A stretch of DNA of 64,000 nt from Paenibacillus sp. W2I17. Lineage in GTDB: Bacteria; Bacillota; Bacilli; Paenibacillales; Paenibacillaceae. The stretch spans positions 6,076,001-6,140,000 of the forward strand of contig NZ_JAUSXM010000001.1 of the NCBI RefSeq assembly GCF_030815985.1, read 5' to 3'. A program made the translations under genes and the position numbers. The notes beneath the pieces were generated by a model. It did no database searches. It saw only the letters and a list, made by a program, of their open reading frames with translations, and was not told where the DNA came from. The first letter of the stretch is position 1. Each line of letters starts with the position of its first letter. Below, one piece after another: positions 17,947 through 30,489 of the stretch.

Positions 17947-18831
17947 GTGGCAGAACAATGGATCTATTTGGATGGTCAGTATGTGACCAAGGAGAACGCA
18001 ACCGTTTCGGTATATGACCATGGATTTTTGTATGGAGACGGAATTTTCGAAGGTATTCGGATCTATAACGGAAATATTTTCAGATGTAAGGCCCACTTGG
18101 ATCGTTTGTATGATTCGGCAAAATCCATTAGTTTGAACATTCCGCTGTCCATTGATGAGATGCTGGAAGTCATGGCTGAAACGGTACGCCGCAATGATAT
18201 GCGTAATGGTTATATTCGTCTTATTGTATCGCGTGGCCCTGGTAATCTGGGGTTGGACCCGTTACGTTGCCCTAAGGCATCCGTAATCATCATCGTGGAG
18301 CAATTGGCGATCTATCCGGAGGAAGCGTATCTTACTGGCTTGAAAGCCGTTTCTGTATCCCAACGCCGGAACATTCCGGACGCATTGAATCCGAAAATTA
18401 AATCGTTAAACTATCTGAATAACATCCTGGTTAAAATCCAGTCTAACTATTCAGGTGCTGGTGAAGCAATTATGCTGAACTCCCAAGGTTACGTTACTGA
18501 GGGTTCAAGTGATAACATCTTCATCATCAAAAATGGTGTAGTGTACACGCCGCCTTGTTATCTCGGAGCACTTGAAGGGATTACACGTCAAGCGATTATC
18601 GATCTATGTGGCGAACTGGAGCTTGAATTAAAAGAAGTGCCATTCACCCTGCATGATGTGTATATCGCAGACGAAGTCTTTTTCACCGGGACAGCTGCAG
18701 AAGTTATCGCTGCATATGAAGTCGATGGAAGAACAATTGGCACGGGAGTAGCAGGTCCGGTAACGCTGCGACTGCTGGAAGCATTCCGTCAGATTGTTGA
18801 CAAAGATGGATATAAAGTGTGGGAATCTTAA
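17947..18831 (+). CDS. ilvE: Branched-chain amino acid aminotransferase
   Basis: A fold-type IV PLP aminotransferase that makes or degrades leucine, isoleucine and valine. The PLP lysine is Lys152 in KIKSLNYLNN, and motifs YDHGFLYGDGIFEGI and EGSSDNIFI are typical. The GTG at 17947 is chosen because GGAGGTG (17931-17937) lies 9 nt upstream; earlier in-frame starts at 17884 and 17932 have no comparable site. The protein is then 294 aa, the family norm. A D-amino-acid aminotransferase is less likely but has a similar fold. Confidence 0.9.
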   Translation: MAEQWIYLDGQYVTKENATVSVYDHGFLYGDGIFEGIRIYNGNIFRCKAHLDRLYDSAKSISLNIPLSIDEMLEVMAETVRRNDMRNGYIRLIVSRGPGNLGLDPLRCPKASVIIIVEQLAIYPEEAYLTGLKAVSVSQRRNIPDALNPKIKSLNYLNNILVKIQSNYSGAGEAIMLNSQGYVTEGSSDNIFIIKNGVVYTPPCYLGALEGITRQAIIDLCGELELELKEVPFTLHDVYIADEVFFTGTAAEVIAAYEVDGRTIGTGVAGPVTLRLLEAFRQIVDKDGYKVWES

Positions 18832-18859
18832 GTTAGAATTGCATAGCATAGGGAACAGG

Positions 18860-18929
18860 AATCCTCCTTGTCCGATAAAATTCTGCATACCTGGTGTGTG
18901 GGGATTTTAGAGACAGGAGGATTTTTTTT
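18860..18929 (+). terminator. Rho-independent terminator after ilvE
   Basis: AATCCTCCTTGTC (from 18860) pairs with GACAGGAGGATT (18912-18923) with one bulge, followed by eight T. The loop is long (about 39 nt), which is unusual for an intrinsic terminator. Confidence 0.7.
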
Positions 18930-18959
18930 GTTTAGTTGATGTCATTAGCCCGGTTTCTG

Positions 18960-18974
18960 CATAGGATGTAGTAA
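18960..18974 (+). promoter_or_regulatory. Candidate sporulation promoter -10 region of the LysM coat gene
   Basis: CATAGGATGTAGTAA is identical to the sequence at the spoIVF promoter (6308-6322). Its CATA start fits sigma-E and sigma-K -10 elements. The -35 is weak (GTCATTA around 18941). In B. subtilis safA is made under sigma-E. Confidence 0.45.
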
Positions 18975-19026
18975 CGGTATGGGCGAATGTACTGCCCAAG
19001 TATGACGTCTAGGAGGTTAGTTCCCT

Positions 19027-20427
19027 GTGAAAATACACATGGTGAAAAAAGGCGACACATTATATCTGCTGTCCCAAAAATACAATGTAGCGCTGGACAA
19101 ATTGATCGCGGCTAATCCGCAAATCACAAATCCCGACAAGTTGGATATTGGCATGAAGGTCAAAATCCCTGCCGAGCCAGTAACACCGAAACCGGAGGGG
19201 GTGCTCCACAGTCACAAGGTGCAGCAAGGAGATTCGTTATGGAAGTTGGCACAAGCCTGGGGAGTTCCTTTAAAAGATATGGTCAATGCCAATCCACAGT
19301 TGAAAAATCCGAACGCTCTGCTGGTGGGGGAGACAGTTTATATTCCATCTATGCACGCACAAGGAAACAGCACATCTAATTCGGGTGCCGGCAACATTGC
19401 TGCTCATGAAAAGTTGTCACCTGAAGGTAAGGAATACACGGGAGTCAAAGAACCGGAACCACCGGCTCCAGTTACGCCAACTCCCCCTGCTCCGGTAGCA
19501 GAGGTTCCTGTTCCGGTCCCGGTGCCTGCTCCACCACCAGCCAATACGGAGAAGCCGAATGTGAAGCCTGAACTGGAGGTATTGCCGCAGTTACCAGAGC
19601 TTCCTGAAGTGAAACCCGAAAAGGAAACGCACAAAAAAGAAGAGGTTAAACCCGAAATTTATGTAAAACCGGTAGCAGAATCCAAGAAATACACAATGCC
19701 TAATCTTTCGCCTGAAATTATGCCTTTGCCTGTAATGCCTAATACAAAGTCTCCAACTGAGGTTGCACCAGCAACGAAAAAGCCTTGTGGTTGTGGTAAT
19801 AAGTTGCATCATGCGCCAGCCGAGCACCCTTATGTTCAAATCCCGGTTCCTGTACAAGAGGTGTATGGTGCGCAGCAAGACATGTACACGGCTGGAGCGA
19901 GTAACAATGCGTCGTTTCCAGGGATTCCGGAAGTTAGTCCTTATAGTGGCAGTGATCTGCCTAACAGTCCGTGGACTGGCGCGGAGCAGGGTTATAACCA
20001 CAATAACGTTATGCCGAATCTGTCCGCAGAAATGCAAAACAACTCATTTCCGATTGCGCCAGCTGGCGAAGTGAATAGTCCATTCCCAACGTATGCAGCA
20101 CCTAGTCATATGAATCATCAGCCGCCTTTCATATCTCCATACTCAATGCTTCCGTACCCTCCATGCGGATGTGGCTCACATACACATATGCCTCAGTATA
20201 CTTATCCTTCTCATGGTTATCAGGATCCGGCTTGGAATATGTACGGTCCTTCGTACGGTATGCTGCCTGAAATGTCCACATCAACGATGCCGAACCAGCC
20301 AATTGAGTATGCTTATCAGAACCCATACCCTACTCAGAACATGGTTCCCCCGTCCCCGCTTGGAGCATTTGGTGAAATGTATCCTCCTCAAGGGCAAGGG
20401 AAGGGTGGTAAAAAAAGGGGGGCGTGA
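19027..20427 (+). CDS. safA: SafA-like LysM spore coat morphogenetic protein
   Basis: Two LysM domains bind peptidoglycan or cortex glycan: residues 2-47 (HMVKKGDTLYLLSQKYNV) and about 62-108 (HKVQQGDSLWKLAQAWGV). A long Pro/Glu/Val-rich linker follows, then a Tyr/Pro/Met-rich region with cysteine clusters (CGCG near 248 and 380), which could cross-link in the coat. SafA directs inner-coat assembly in Bacillus. AGGAGG lies 10 nt before the GTG. The frame ends at A7G6 (20410-20422) followed by TGA; one base fewer would extend it into the basic tail at 20405-20659 (total 543 aa). A frameshift or sequence error is suspected. Confidence 0.8.
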   Translation: MKIHMVKKGDTLYLLSQKYNVALDKLIAANPQITNPDKLDIGMKVKIPAEPVTPKPEGVLHSHKVQQGDSLWKLAQAWGVPLKDMVNANPQLKNPNALLVGETVYIPSMHAQGNSTSNSGAGNIAAHEKLSPEGKEYTGVKEPEPPAPVTPTPPAPVAEVPVPVPVPAPPPANTEKPNVKPELEVLPQLPELPEVKPEKETHKKEEVKPEIYVKPVAESKKYTMPNLSPEIMPLPVMPNTKSPTEVAPATKKPCGCGNKLHHAPAEHPYVQIPVPVQEVYGAQQDMYTAGASNNASFPGIPEVSPYSGSDLPNSPWTGAEQGYNHNNVMPNLSAEMQNNSFPIAPAGEVNSPFPTYAAPSHMNHQPPFISPYSMLPYPPCGCGSHTHMPQYTYPSHGYQDPAWNMYGPSYGMLPEMSTSTMPNQPIEYAYQNPYPTQNMVPPSPLGAFGEMYPPQGQGKGGKKRGA

Positions 20428-20659
20428 AGACGCTAACTTAAGTCAGGTAGCAATTGAAGAGGTTGGATCAGATTCGGAAGGGAAGTCCAAGCAAGCAGGA
20501 AATAAGCCGGCAGCTGCAAAACGCAGAACAACCAAGGCTCCTCTGAAGAATAAATCCAAGGTATCCGTGTCTGGGAAAACATCCAGAGAGGGTGCAGCTA
20601 CTTCCAACCAACGGAAATCCGATAATAAAAAACGTCGTAATCCATGGATACAAAACTAA
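20405..20659 (+). CDS. Lys/Ser-rich basic tail, probably the frameshifted C-terminus of the LysM gene
   Basis: This frame is open from inside the end of the LysM gene to 20659. It codes a very basic, Ser/Lys/Arg-rich segment of about 80 residues ending NKKRRNPWIQN. It could start at GTG 20405 with AAGGGAAGG upstream, but it is more easily read as a continuation of the LysM protein in the +1 frame, entered at the A7G6 run. No domain is recognised. As a separate gene it would overlap the previous one by 23 bp. Confidence 0.45.
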   Translation: MVKKGGREDANLSQVAIEEVGSDSEGKSKQAGNKPAAAKRRTTKAPLKNKSKVSVSGKTSREGAATSNQRKSDNKKRRNPWIQN

Positions 20660-20825
20660 CCTAGCGGATTGCGATTGATGAAAAAGTCAGGTGCTTGTTT
20701 TATTTAGTGGGAAGTCTGCTCTGTAATGGAGAGAGGCTTTCCACTTTCCTTAATAAACATTGAGTTTTGCATTACGGAGATATAGTTGTTCTGGAAATGA
20801 TAAAGAGTATTTTATTGAGATGCTG

Positions 20826-20855
20826 TTGTAAACCCTTTCATAAATGTGTTAAAAT
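20826..20855 (+). promoter_or_regulatory. rrn promoter P1
   Basis: TTGTAA (20826-20831), an 18-bp spacer and TAAAAT (20850-20855), upstream of the 16S gene. The stretch 20660-21206 holds no gene; it contains P1, P2, a box A-like element and the 16S processing stem. Confidence 0.65.
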
Positions 20856-20961
20856 ATTTGTACCCTATGAGCGTAACCTATTATGATAGGACAAGATAGG
20901 GAACGGATATGGTAGCTTTAGCTAATGCAAAACTACTAAAGAAAAGAAATGAAAAAAACTG

Positions 20962-20990
20962 TTGCATTACATTCAGCCGTATGATATATT
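20962..20990 (+). promoter_or_regulatory. rrn promoter P2
   Basis: TTGCAT (20962-20967), a 17-bp spacer and TATATT (20985-20990). Tandem promoters about 135 bp apart are typical of Bacillus rRNA operons. Confidence 0.65.
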
Positions 20991-21051
20991 ATTTAAGTCG
21001 CCGCTGAAACACACGGCTGACATGGGAAACACAAGAGATAATGAAATAAGT

Positions 21052-21066
21052 TTGATCTTTGAAAAC
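21052..21066 (+). promoter_or_regulatory. Box A-like antitermination element, 16S leader
   Basis: TGATCTTTGAAAAC resembles the Bacillus rrn box A (TGTTCTTTGAAAAC). A closer copy precedes the 23S gene at about 22880-22893. Box A recruits NusB/S10 antitermination factors. Confidence 0.55.
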
Positions 21067-21067
21067 T

Positions 21068-21082
21068 GAACAACGAGTGAGT
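21068..21082 (+). other. 5' arm of the 16S rRNA processing stem
   Basis: GAACAACGAGTGAGT is perfectly complementary to ACTCACTCGTTGTTC at 22817-22831. The pair closes a loop containing the entire 16S rRNA, the expected RNase III (or Mini-III/J1 pathway) entry site. Confidence 0.85.
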
Positions 21083-21206
21083 AAACATTCTGCTTGCAGA
21101 ATGAACGCGAAAGTTTGAAACAAGCCTTGGCTTGAATCGACTGGAGCACAAATGAGATTTTTAATCTCGTCAGATTCAAAATGAGCTTATCGCTCTTTTC
21201 AATACT

Positions 21207-22762
<1,556 letters not shown>

Positions 22763-22887
22763 TGGAGAATCGTTTCCCGAGTGGAAACATTCAAATATGC
22801 AGCTTAGCTGCAAAACACTCACTCGTTGTTCGGTTTTGAGAGCTCAAACTCTCAAACAGCTTGCTTTTGCATGGAGCTTGTTCTTTG

Positions 22888-22922
22888 AAAACTAGATATC
22901 GAAACGAAACAAACGCGAATTA
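22888..22922 (+). other. 5' arm of the 23S rRNA processing stem
   Basis: The segment beginning AAAACTAGATATCGAAACG pairs with 25941-25972 (ending CGTTTCGAATCTAGTTTT) over about 30 bp with small bulges. It encloses the 23S gene. The 16S-23S spacer (22762-23001) has no tRNA gene. Confidence 0.85.
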
Positions 22923-23001
22923 GAACATTCCTTTTTAGCTGAACTTGTGCAAACAAGTTTCAATAAAAACGGTAGATTGCTATTGCTCATATTGAGCAAT
23001 T

Positions 23002-25927
<2,926 letters not shown>

Positions 25928-26011
25928 AATTAGCAAGTTGTAATTCGCGTGTTTCGTTTCGAATCTAGTTTTCAGAGAACAACCACTCTGAAATGTAAGC
26001 TAAGCTATGCG

Positions 26012-26127
26012 TTTGGTGGCGATGGCGGAGGGGTTCCACACGTACCCATCCCGAACACGACCGTTAAGCCCTCTAGCGCCGATGGTACTTGGACCGCAGG
26101 GTCCTGGGAGAGTAGGACGCCGCCAAG
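26012..26127 (+). rRNA. rrf: 5S ribosomal RNA
   Basis: About 116 nt from TTTGGTGGCGATGGCGGA to GACGCCGCCAAGC, with the conserved CCCATCCCGAACACG. Complementary ends form helix I. It lies 85 bp after 23S. Confidence 0.95.
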
Positions 26128-26211
26128 CGAACTCTTTCATCATACATAGAAAACAGGCTCTGCATGTTGATGTTGTACGATGAATTGCATTTGCACTGCA
26201 AATGCATATAT

Positions 26212-26287
26212 TCCCTGATAGCTCAGTTGGTAGAGCACTCGACTGTTAATCGAGTTGTCACAGGTTCGAGCCCTGTTCGGGGAGCCA
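26212..26287 (+). tRNA. tRNA-Asn (GTT)
   Basis: Cloverleaf with acceptor TCCCTGA/TCGGGGA, anticodon loop CTGTTAA, GTTCGAG T-loop, discriminator G and encoded CCA. First of nine tRNA genes after the rRNA operon. Confidence 0.95.
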
Positions 26288-26291
26288 GTAA

Positions 26292-26363
26292 GGCCCGTTG
26301 GTCAAGGGGTTAAGACACCTCCCTTTCACGGAGGTAACAGGGGTTCGAATCCCCTACGGGTCA
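26292..26363 (+). tRNA. tRNA-Glu (TTC)
   Basis: Acceptor GGCCCGT/ACGGGTC, anticodon loop CTTTCAC between CCTCC and GGAGG, T-loop GTTCGAAT. CCA is not encoded. Confidence 0.93.
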
Positions 26364-26370
26364 TATAGAT

Positions 26371-26446
26371 GGAGGCTTAGCTCAGCTGGGAGAGCATCTG
26401 CCTTACAAGCAGAGGGTCGGGGGTTCGATCCCCTCAGCCTCCACCA
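26371..26446 (+). tRNA. tRNA-Val (TAC)
   Basis: Acceptor GGAGGCT/AGCCTCC, anticodon loop CTTACAA between TCTGC and GCAGA, encoded CCA. Confidence 0.95.
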
Positions 26447-26464
26447 TATAAACTTTTATAACGA

Positions 26465-26538
<74 letters not shown>

Positions 26539-26565
26539 TTATACTTTCCTTTGAGAAAGTGATCT

Positions 26566-26643
26566 GGAACCGTGGTGTAGTTGGCCTAACATGCCTGCCT
26601 GTCACGCAGGAGATCGCGGGTTCGAATCCCGTCGGTTCCGCCA
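26566..26643 (+). tRNA. tRNA-Asp (GTC)
   Basis: Acceptor GGAACCG/CGGTTCC, anticodon loop CTGTCAC, discriminator G, encoded CCA. Confidence 0.95.
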
Positions 26644-26666
26644 TTTTTATATTAATAATACCGTGT

Positions 26667-26741
26667 GCGGAAGTGGCTCAGCGGTAGAGCATCGCCTTGC
26701 CAAGGCGAGGGTCGCGGGTTCGATTCCCGTCTTCCGCTCCA
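26667..26741 (+). tRNA. tRNA-Gly (GCC)
   Basis: Acceptor GCGGAAG/CTTCCGC, anticodon loop TTGCCAA, encoded CCA. Confidence 0.95.
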
Positions 26742-26747
26742 ATATTT

Positions 26748-26824
26748 GCGCCCTTAGCTCAGCTGGATAGAGCGTTTGACTACGAATCAAAAGGCCGGGA
26801 GTTCGAATCTCTCAGGGCGCGCCA
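26748..26824 (+). tRNA. tRNA-Arg (ACG)
   Basis: Acceptor GCGCCCT/AGGGCGC, anticodon loop CTACGAA, encoded CCA. A34 is presumably deaminated to inosine by TadA. Confidence 0.95.
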
Positions 26825-26840
26825 TTATAACTTCAAATTT

Positions 26841-26919
26841 GCCGGCGTGGCGGAATGGCAGACGCGCTCGACTCAAAATCGAGTGGGAAACCGTGGAGGT
26901 TCGAGTCCTCTCGCCGGTA
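26841..26919 (+). tRNA. tRNA-Leu (CAA)
   Basis: Acceptor GCCGGCG/CGCCGGT with a G-U pair at the end, anticodon loop CTCAAAA between CTCGA and TCGAG. A variable arm around TGGGAAACCGT marks a class II tRNA. CCA is not encoded. Confidence 0.9.
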
Positions 26920-26926
26920 TATATAA

Positions 26927-27000
26927 CGGGATGTAGCTCAGCTTGGTAGAGCACCTGGTTTGGGACCAGGGGGTCGCATGTTCAAATCGTGTCATCCCGA
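26927..27000 (+). tRNA. tRNA-Pro (TGG)
   Basis: Acceptor CGGGATG/CATCCCG, anticodon loop TTTGGGA between CCTGG and CCAGG, discriminator A. Last gene of the array. Confidence 0.95.
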
Positions 27001-27008
27001 TCTCTAAA

Positions 27009-27037
27009 AACACTATCTATAATTAGATAGTGTTTTT
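27009..27037 (+). terminator. Terminator of the rRNA-tRNA operon
   Basis: AACACTATCT (27009-27018) pairs with AGATAGTGTT, followed by seven or more T. It lies 9 bp after tRNA-Pro. Confidence 0.92.
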
Positions 27038-27202
27038 TTATATTTATCTATATAAGATTCTATAAATGCAGGTTCCGGTATTCACTATGACAAATTCTCT
27101 AACCTAACACATGTGGGTTCCTTCTTCAGAGAACAAGTTAGTGTGCATAAAGCCTCGTTCTTTAGGTCACAATAGGTTTAAAAAGTGATAGAAGGGGTTC
27201 AT

Positions 27203-27895
27203 GTGAACACGTTTAACTTCAGAAAACAATTCAAGAGACGCTGGCGACGGTGGAAACGAACAGTATGGATGACGGCGGCTTTGCTTGCAGTTACGATATT
27301 GGCTTACAGCGGATTGACCATCTCATCGGCGATTGAGCGTTTGCTGACAACTAATTTTAGTGAGGCAACCAGTGTGATGGGCCCTGTTACGAAGGAAACA
27401 AGATCTGAACAGGAGATTCAGGCGTTAGTAGAGCAACTTGATTCTGATCGGGATCATTTAACGAGTGTGGTTTTGGAGACACAGTACATCTGCGGAGTGG
27501 AGACAGAGCAGTTAGGCAAGATGGCTAGAACGCAGTTGAAAATGCTGCTGGCTCAACATCCGGAATGGGATGCTACCGTTGGAACATCAGATGAGTTGCA
27601 TCTGAAGCAACGTGTAGATGACCTTTCACCGCTTTGTAAACAACAGGCTTATATCAGCATAGATGCTGTAGGGAACCTTAATTTGTACGAGGGCAAGCCT
27701 GCAGAAGAGAAGGTTATTCGTACGTTCTTTCAATTGGATGTTGGGACATTGGAGAGTTCTTTGCCTGAAGGGGTGCTGGAGCAATTGCAGCAGGGTATTC
27801 GGATTCAAGACAAGGATGAGTATGATAGCGTAATCTCTACGTTCAGTGACTATGCCGTGGATGAAGATCATCATTTAATCCGCAATGGCGGGTAA
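27203..27895 (+). CDS. bofC: BofC-like regulator of the sigma-K checkpoint
   Basis: BofC is a forespore-exported protein that inhibits SpoIVB and so delays sigma-K activation. The 230-aa protein has a basic N-terminus (KQFKRRWRRWKR), one membrane or signal-anchor helix at about residues 23-42, and an exported C-terminal region with the segment YISIDAVGNLNLYEGKP typical of the BofC C-terminal domain. The GTG at 27203 follows GAAGGGG. Position just upstream of the ruv genes matches B. subtilis bofC-ruvA. Sequence similarity by eye is moderate. Confidence 0.75.
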   Translation: MNTFNFRKQFKRRWRRWKRTVWMTAALLAVTILAYSGLTISSAIERLLTTNFSEATSVMGPVTKETRSEQEIQALVEQLDSDRDHLTSVVLETQYICGVETEQLGKMARTQLKMLLAQHPEWDATVGTSDELHLKQRVDDLSPLCKQQAYISIDAVGNLNLYEGKPAEEKVIRTFFQLDVGTLESSLPEGVLEQLQQGIRIQDKDEYDSVISTFSDYAVDEDHHLIRNGG

Positions 27896-28015
27896 TCCAA
27901 ACACCCTCACCTACAGTATTAAGATTGTTACGTACTGAAACGATGATGGCAATAGCAATAACATGGGTGGTTTACTTAACCAAGCGATAGAATCTAAAAT
28001 ACGTGGAATGTGATG

Positions 28016-28041
28016 AAGGACATCGAAGAGATGTCCTTTTT
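28016..28041 (+). terminator. Rho-independent terminator after bofC
   Basis: AAGGACATC (28016-28024) and GATGTCCTT form a hairpin followed by TTTTT. The gap 27896-28203 otherwise holds an isolated TATAAT at 28153-28158, a possible -10 for ruvC without a clear -35. Confidence 0.85.
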
Positions 28042-28203
28042 GTCGTTTATACTAAAATATTTGAAAATACGAATAAACATGTAAAAAATCCGCGAATAAA
28101 GACGAGTAATCAGTTAGACAAAGTTTTTCCTGCCGCAGGGTCTATCTTTTGTTATAATGATATGAACGATACATATGTTCGCTTTTGTGAGGGAGAGATG
28201 GTT

Positions 28204-28707
28204 TTGCGTTTTTTGGGAATTGACCCGGGGATTGCGATTGTTGGTTTTGGTTTTGTGGATAAAATCGGCAGTAAGGTGGTACCCGTACAATATGGATGTA
28301 TTCAGACGGAAGCTCATACCCCTGAAGAGGAACGGTTGCTTCATGTATATGAAGGTATGGTGCAATTGATTGATAAATACAAACCGGACGCAGTAGCGCT
28401 AGAGAAACTTTTTTTCAATCGGAACGTTACAACAGCGATGTCTGTCAGTCAGGCGAGAGGCGTTATGGTACTCGCTGCCGCACAGAAGGGTTTGCCTATT
28501 GCAGAGTATACGCCAATGCAGATCAAGCAGGCTGTTGTGGGGTACGGTAAAGCAGAGAAGAAGCAAGTACAGGAGATGGTCAAAATGTTCTTGCGTCTTC
28601 AGGTCGTTCCTAAGCCGGATGACGTAGCGGATGCATTGGCTGTAGCCGTGTGCCACGCACACTCTTATACATTAAATTCCAAGTTGAATGAGGTATTGCG
28701 AAAATGA
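28204..28707 (+). CDS. ruvC: Crossover junction endodeoxyribonuclease RuvC
   Basis: RuvC cuts Holliday junctions within the RuvABC resolvasome. The RNase H-fold active-site residues are present: Asp in LGIDPG (residue 6), Glu in ALEKLFF, and the DDVADAL pair near the C-terminus. The TTG at 28204 gives the usual start MRFLGIDPG and lies 6 nt after GGGAGAG; the ATG at 28198 directly abuts that site. Length is 167 aa. B. subtilis lacks ruvC and uses RecU instead, so its presence marks the Paenibacillus lineage. It overlaps ruvA by 4 bp. Confidence 0.93.
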   Translation: MRFLGIDPGIAIVGFGFVDKIGSKVVPVQYGCIQTEAHTPEEERLLHVYEGMVQLIDKYKPDAVALEKLFFNRNVTTAMSVSQARGVMVLAAAQKGLPIAEYTPMQIKQAVVGYGKAEKKQVQEMVKMFLRLQVVPKPDDVADALAVAVCHAHSYTLNSKLNEVLRK

Positions 28708-29318
28708 TTGATTTTCTAAGAGGACAGTTCATTCATGTAGAGAATGATTATATTGTGCTGGATGTTCATGGTGTAGGGTATCGCGTATTCTGTCCAAATC
28801 CATTTGCCTTTGCGAAGCAAGAAGGCGAAATTACCGTGTACACTTACCATCATGTGCGTGAGGATGCGATGTTACTGTTTGGATTTGTGACACGGGATGA
28901 GCAGCGTTTGTTCCGTAAACTGATTGAAGTATCCGGTATTGGTCCAAAAGTAGCACTGGGCATACTCGCTGGAGGTACACCAGAACATGTGGTTACGGCG
29001 ATTTACCAGGAGAATCTTACGTTCTTGACCAAATTGCCAGGCATCGGCAAGAAGACTGCACAACGCATGATTCTGGATCTCAAGGATAAGCTGGATAGTT
29101 TTGGCGCGGCAGCGTATGCAACAGGGTTGTTCGCTCCTCCATCGGAAGAGTCGGGAAGTGGTTCAGCCTGGGATGAGGCACGTGAAGGTCTCAAGGCACT
29201 TGGGTATACTGACAGTGAGCTTGATAAAGTATGGCTCAAATTGAAAAAGGATGTTACTACAGCAGATTCCGTTGATGTGTTGATGAAAAAGGCGCTGCAA
29301 ATGCTGTTTACGGGATAA
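28704..29318 (+). CDS. ruvA: Holliday junction branch migration protein RuvA
   Basis: RuvA binds four-way DNA junctions as a tetramer and loads RuvB. The 204-aa sequence has an N-terminal OB fold (MIDFLRGQFIHVENDYIVLD), tandem helix-hairpin-helix motifs (VSGIGPKVALGIL and LPGIGKKTAQRM), and a C-terminal RuvB-contact domain. ATGA overlap with ruvC. Confidence 0.96.
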   Translation: MIDFLRGQFIHVENDYIVLDVHGVGYRVFCPNPFAFAKQEGEITVYTYHHVREDAMLLFGFVTRDEQRLFRKLIEVSGIGPKVALGILAGGTPEHVVTAIYQENLTFLTKLPGIGKKTAQRMILDLKDKLDSFGAAAYATGLFAPPSEESGSGSAWDEAREGLKALGYTDSELDKVWLKLKKDVTTADSVDVLMKKALQMLFTG

Positions 29319-29373
29319 TACAAATTGCATATTATAATATAGCTGTAGCCTGCAAAAAAAGGTAGGGATGAAC

Positions 29374-30384
29374 ATGGATGATCGGATTATTTCCGCGAAC
29401 CTGATGATGGAGGACCAAAATGTTGAGTTGAGTCTTCGTCCCCGGTATCTGAATGAATATATCGGGCAGAATCAGGTGAAGGAAAATTTAAAGATATATA
29501 TTGAAGCTGCCAAATTTCGTAATGAGGCATTGGATCACGTTTTGTTATATGGCCCACCTGGACTGGGTAAAACGACACTTGCCAACATTATTGCCAACGA
29601 ATTGGGTGTTAATTTACGAACTACGTCAGGCCCGGCTATTGAACGCCCGGGTGATCTTGCAGCATTGTTAACCAATCTGCAGGAAGGCGATGTCCTGTTT
29701 ATTGATGAGATTCATCGTTTGCATCGTACAGTTGAAGAAGTCATGTACCCCGCTATGGAAGATTCGGCATTGGATATTATGATTGGTAAAGGTCCAAGTG
29801 CACGTTCCGTTCGGTTGGATCTGCCGCCATTCACTCTGATTGGGGCTACAACGCGTGCTGGCTTGCTGTCTGCTCCACTTCGAGATCGATTTGGTGTTAT
29901 CAGTCGATTGGAATTCTATACGGTTGATGAGCTGGCTTATATCGTCTCACGCTCTACCGAAATTTTGGGTGTGGAAATTGTGGGAGATGCTGCGCAAGAG
30001 ATTGCATTGCGCTCACGTGGGACACCGAGGATCGCTAACCGTTTGTTAAAACGAGTACGCGACTTTGCACAGGTGCGTGGTGATGGGATTATAACGCAGA
30101 CACTGGCGGAAGAAGCGCTGCAACGTCTCCAGATTGATCCGCGTGGCCTGGATGACATTGACCATAAGATGCTCAAATCGATGATCAACAGCTTCCGGGG
30201 AGGTCCCGTAGGATTGGATACAATTGCTGCTACAATCGGTGAAGAAAGTCAGACGATCGAGGATGTCTATGAACCGTATCTGCTTCAGATTGGTATGATT
30301 CAGCGTACACCAAGGGGCAGGATCGTAACAGATCTCGCCTATCATCATTTGGGTCTTCCTGTTCCACCAAGAGATGGGAAATAA
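29374..30384 (+). CDS. ruvB: Holliday junction helicase RuvB
   Basis: RuvB is the AAA+ hexameric motor of branch migration. Walker [10 protein letters not shown], Walker B LFIDEIHR, sensor GATTRAG and the arginine-finger region LRDRFG are present. A C-terminal winged helix binds DNA (residues about 260-336, [17 protein letters not shown]). ATG 29374 ([10 protein letters not shown]) is preferred to ATG 29368 because the AAGGTAGGG site then has normal spacing. Length is 336 aa. Confidence 0.96.
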   Translation: MDDRIISANLMMEDQNVELSLRPRYLNEYIGQNQVKENLKIYIEAAKFRNEALDHVLLYGPPGLGKTTLANIIANELGVNLRTTSGPAIERPGDLAALLTNLQEGDVLFIDEIHRLHRTVEEVMYPAMEDSALDIMIGKGPSARSVRLDLPPFTLIGATTRAGLLSAPLRDRFGVISRLEFYTVDELAYIVSRSTEILGVEIVGDAAQEIALRSRGTPRIANRLLKRVRDFAQVRGDGIITQTLAEEALQRLQIDPRGLDDIDHKMLKSMINSFRGGPVGLDTIAATIGEESQTIEDVYEPYLLQIGMIQRTPRGRIVTDLAYHHLGLPVPPRDGK

Positions 30385-30489
30385 TCGAATCTGTTGAACA
30401 TGCTCATTTGAACGTTCACCATAAACCTTGAAATAATCACGTGTTAACCCGATATAAAATGAAAGAAATGCATGGAGAGGAGTCTGATT

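Noticed and set aside
28003..28203. A long N-terminal extension of RuvC starting at 28003
   Set aside because: It would begin inside the bofC terminator hairpin, and RuvC proteins begin right at the LGIDPG motif.
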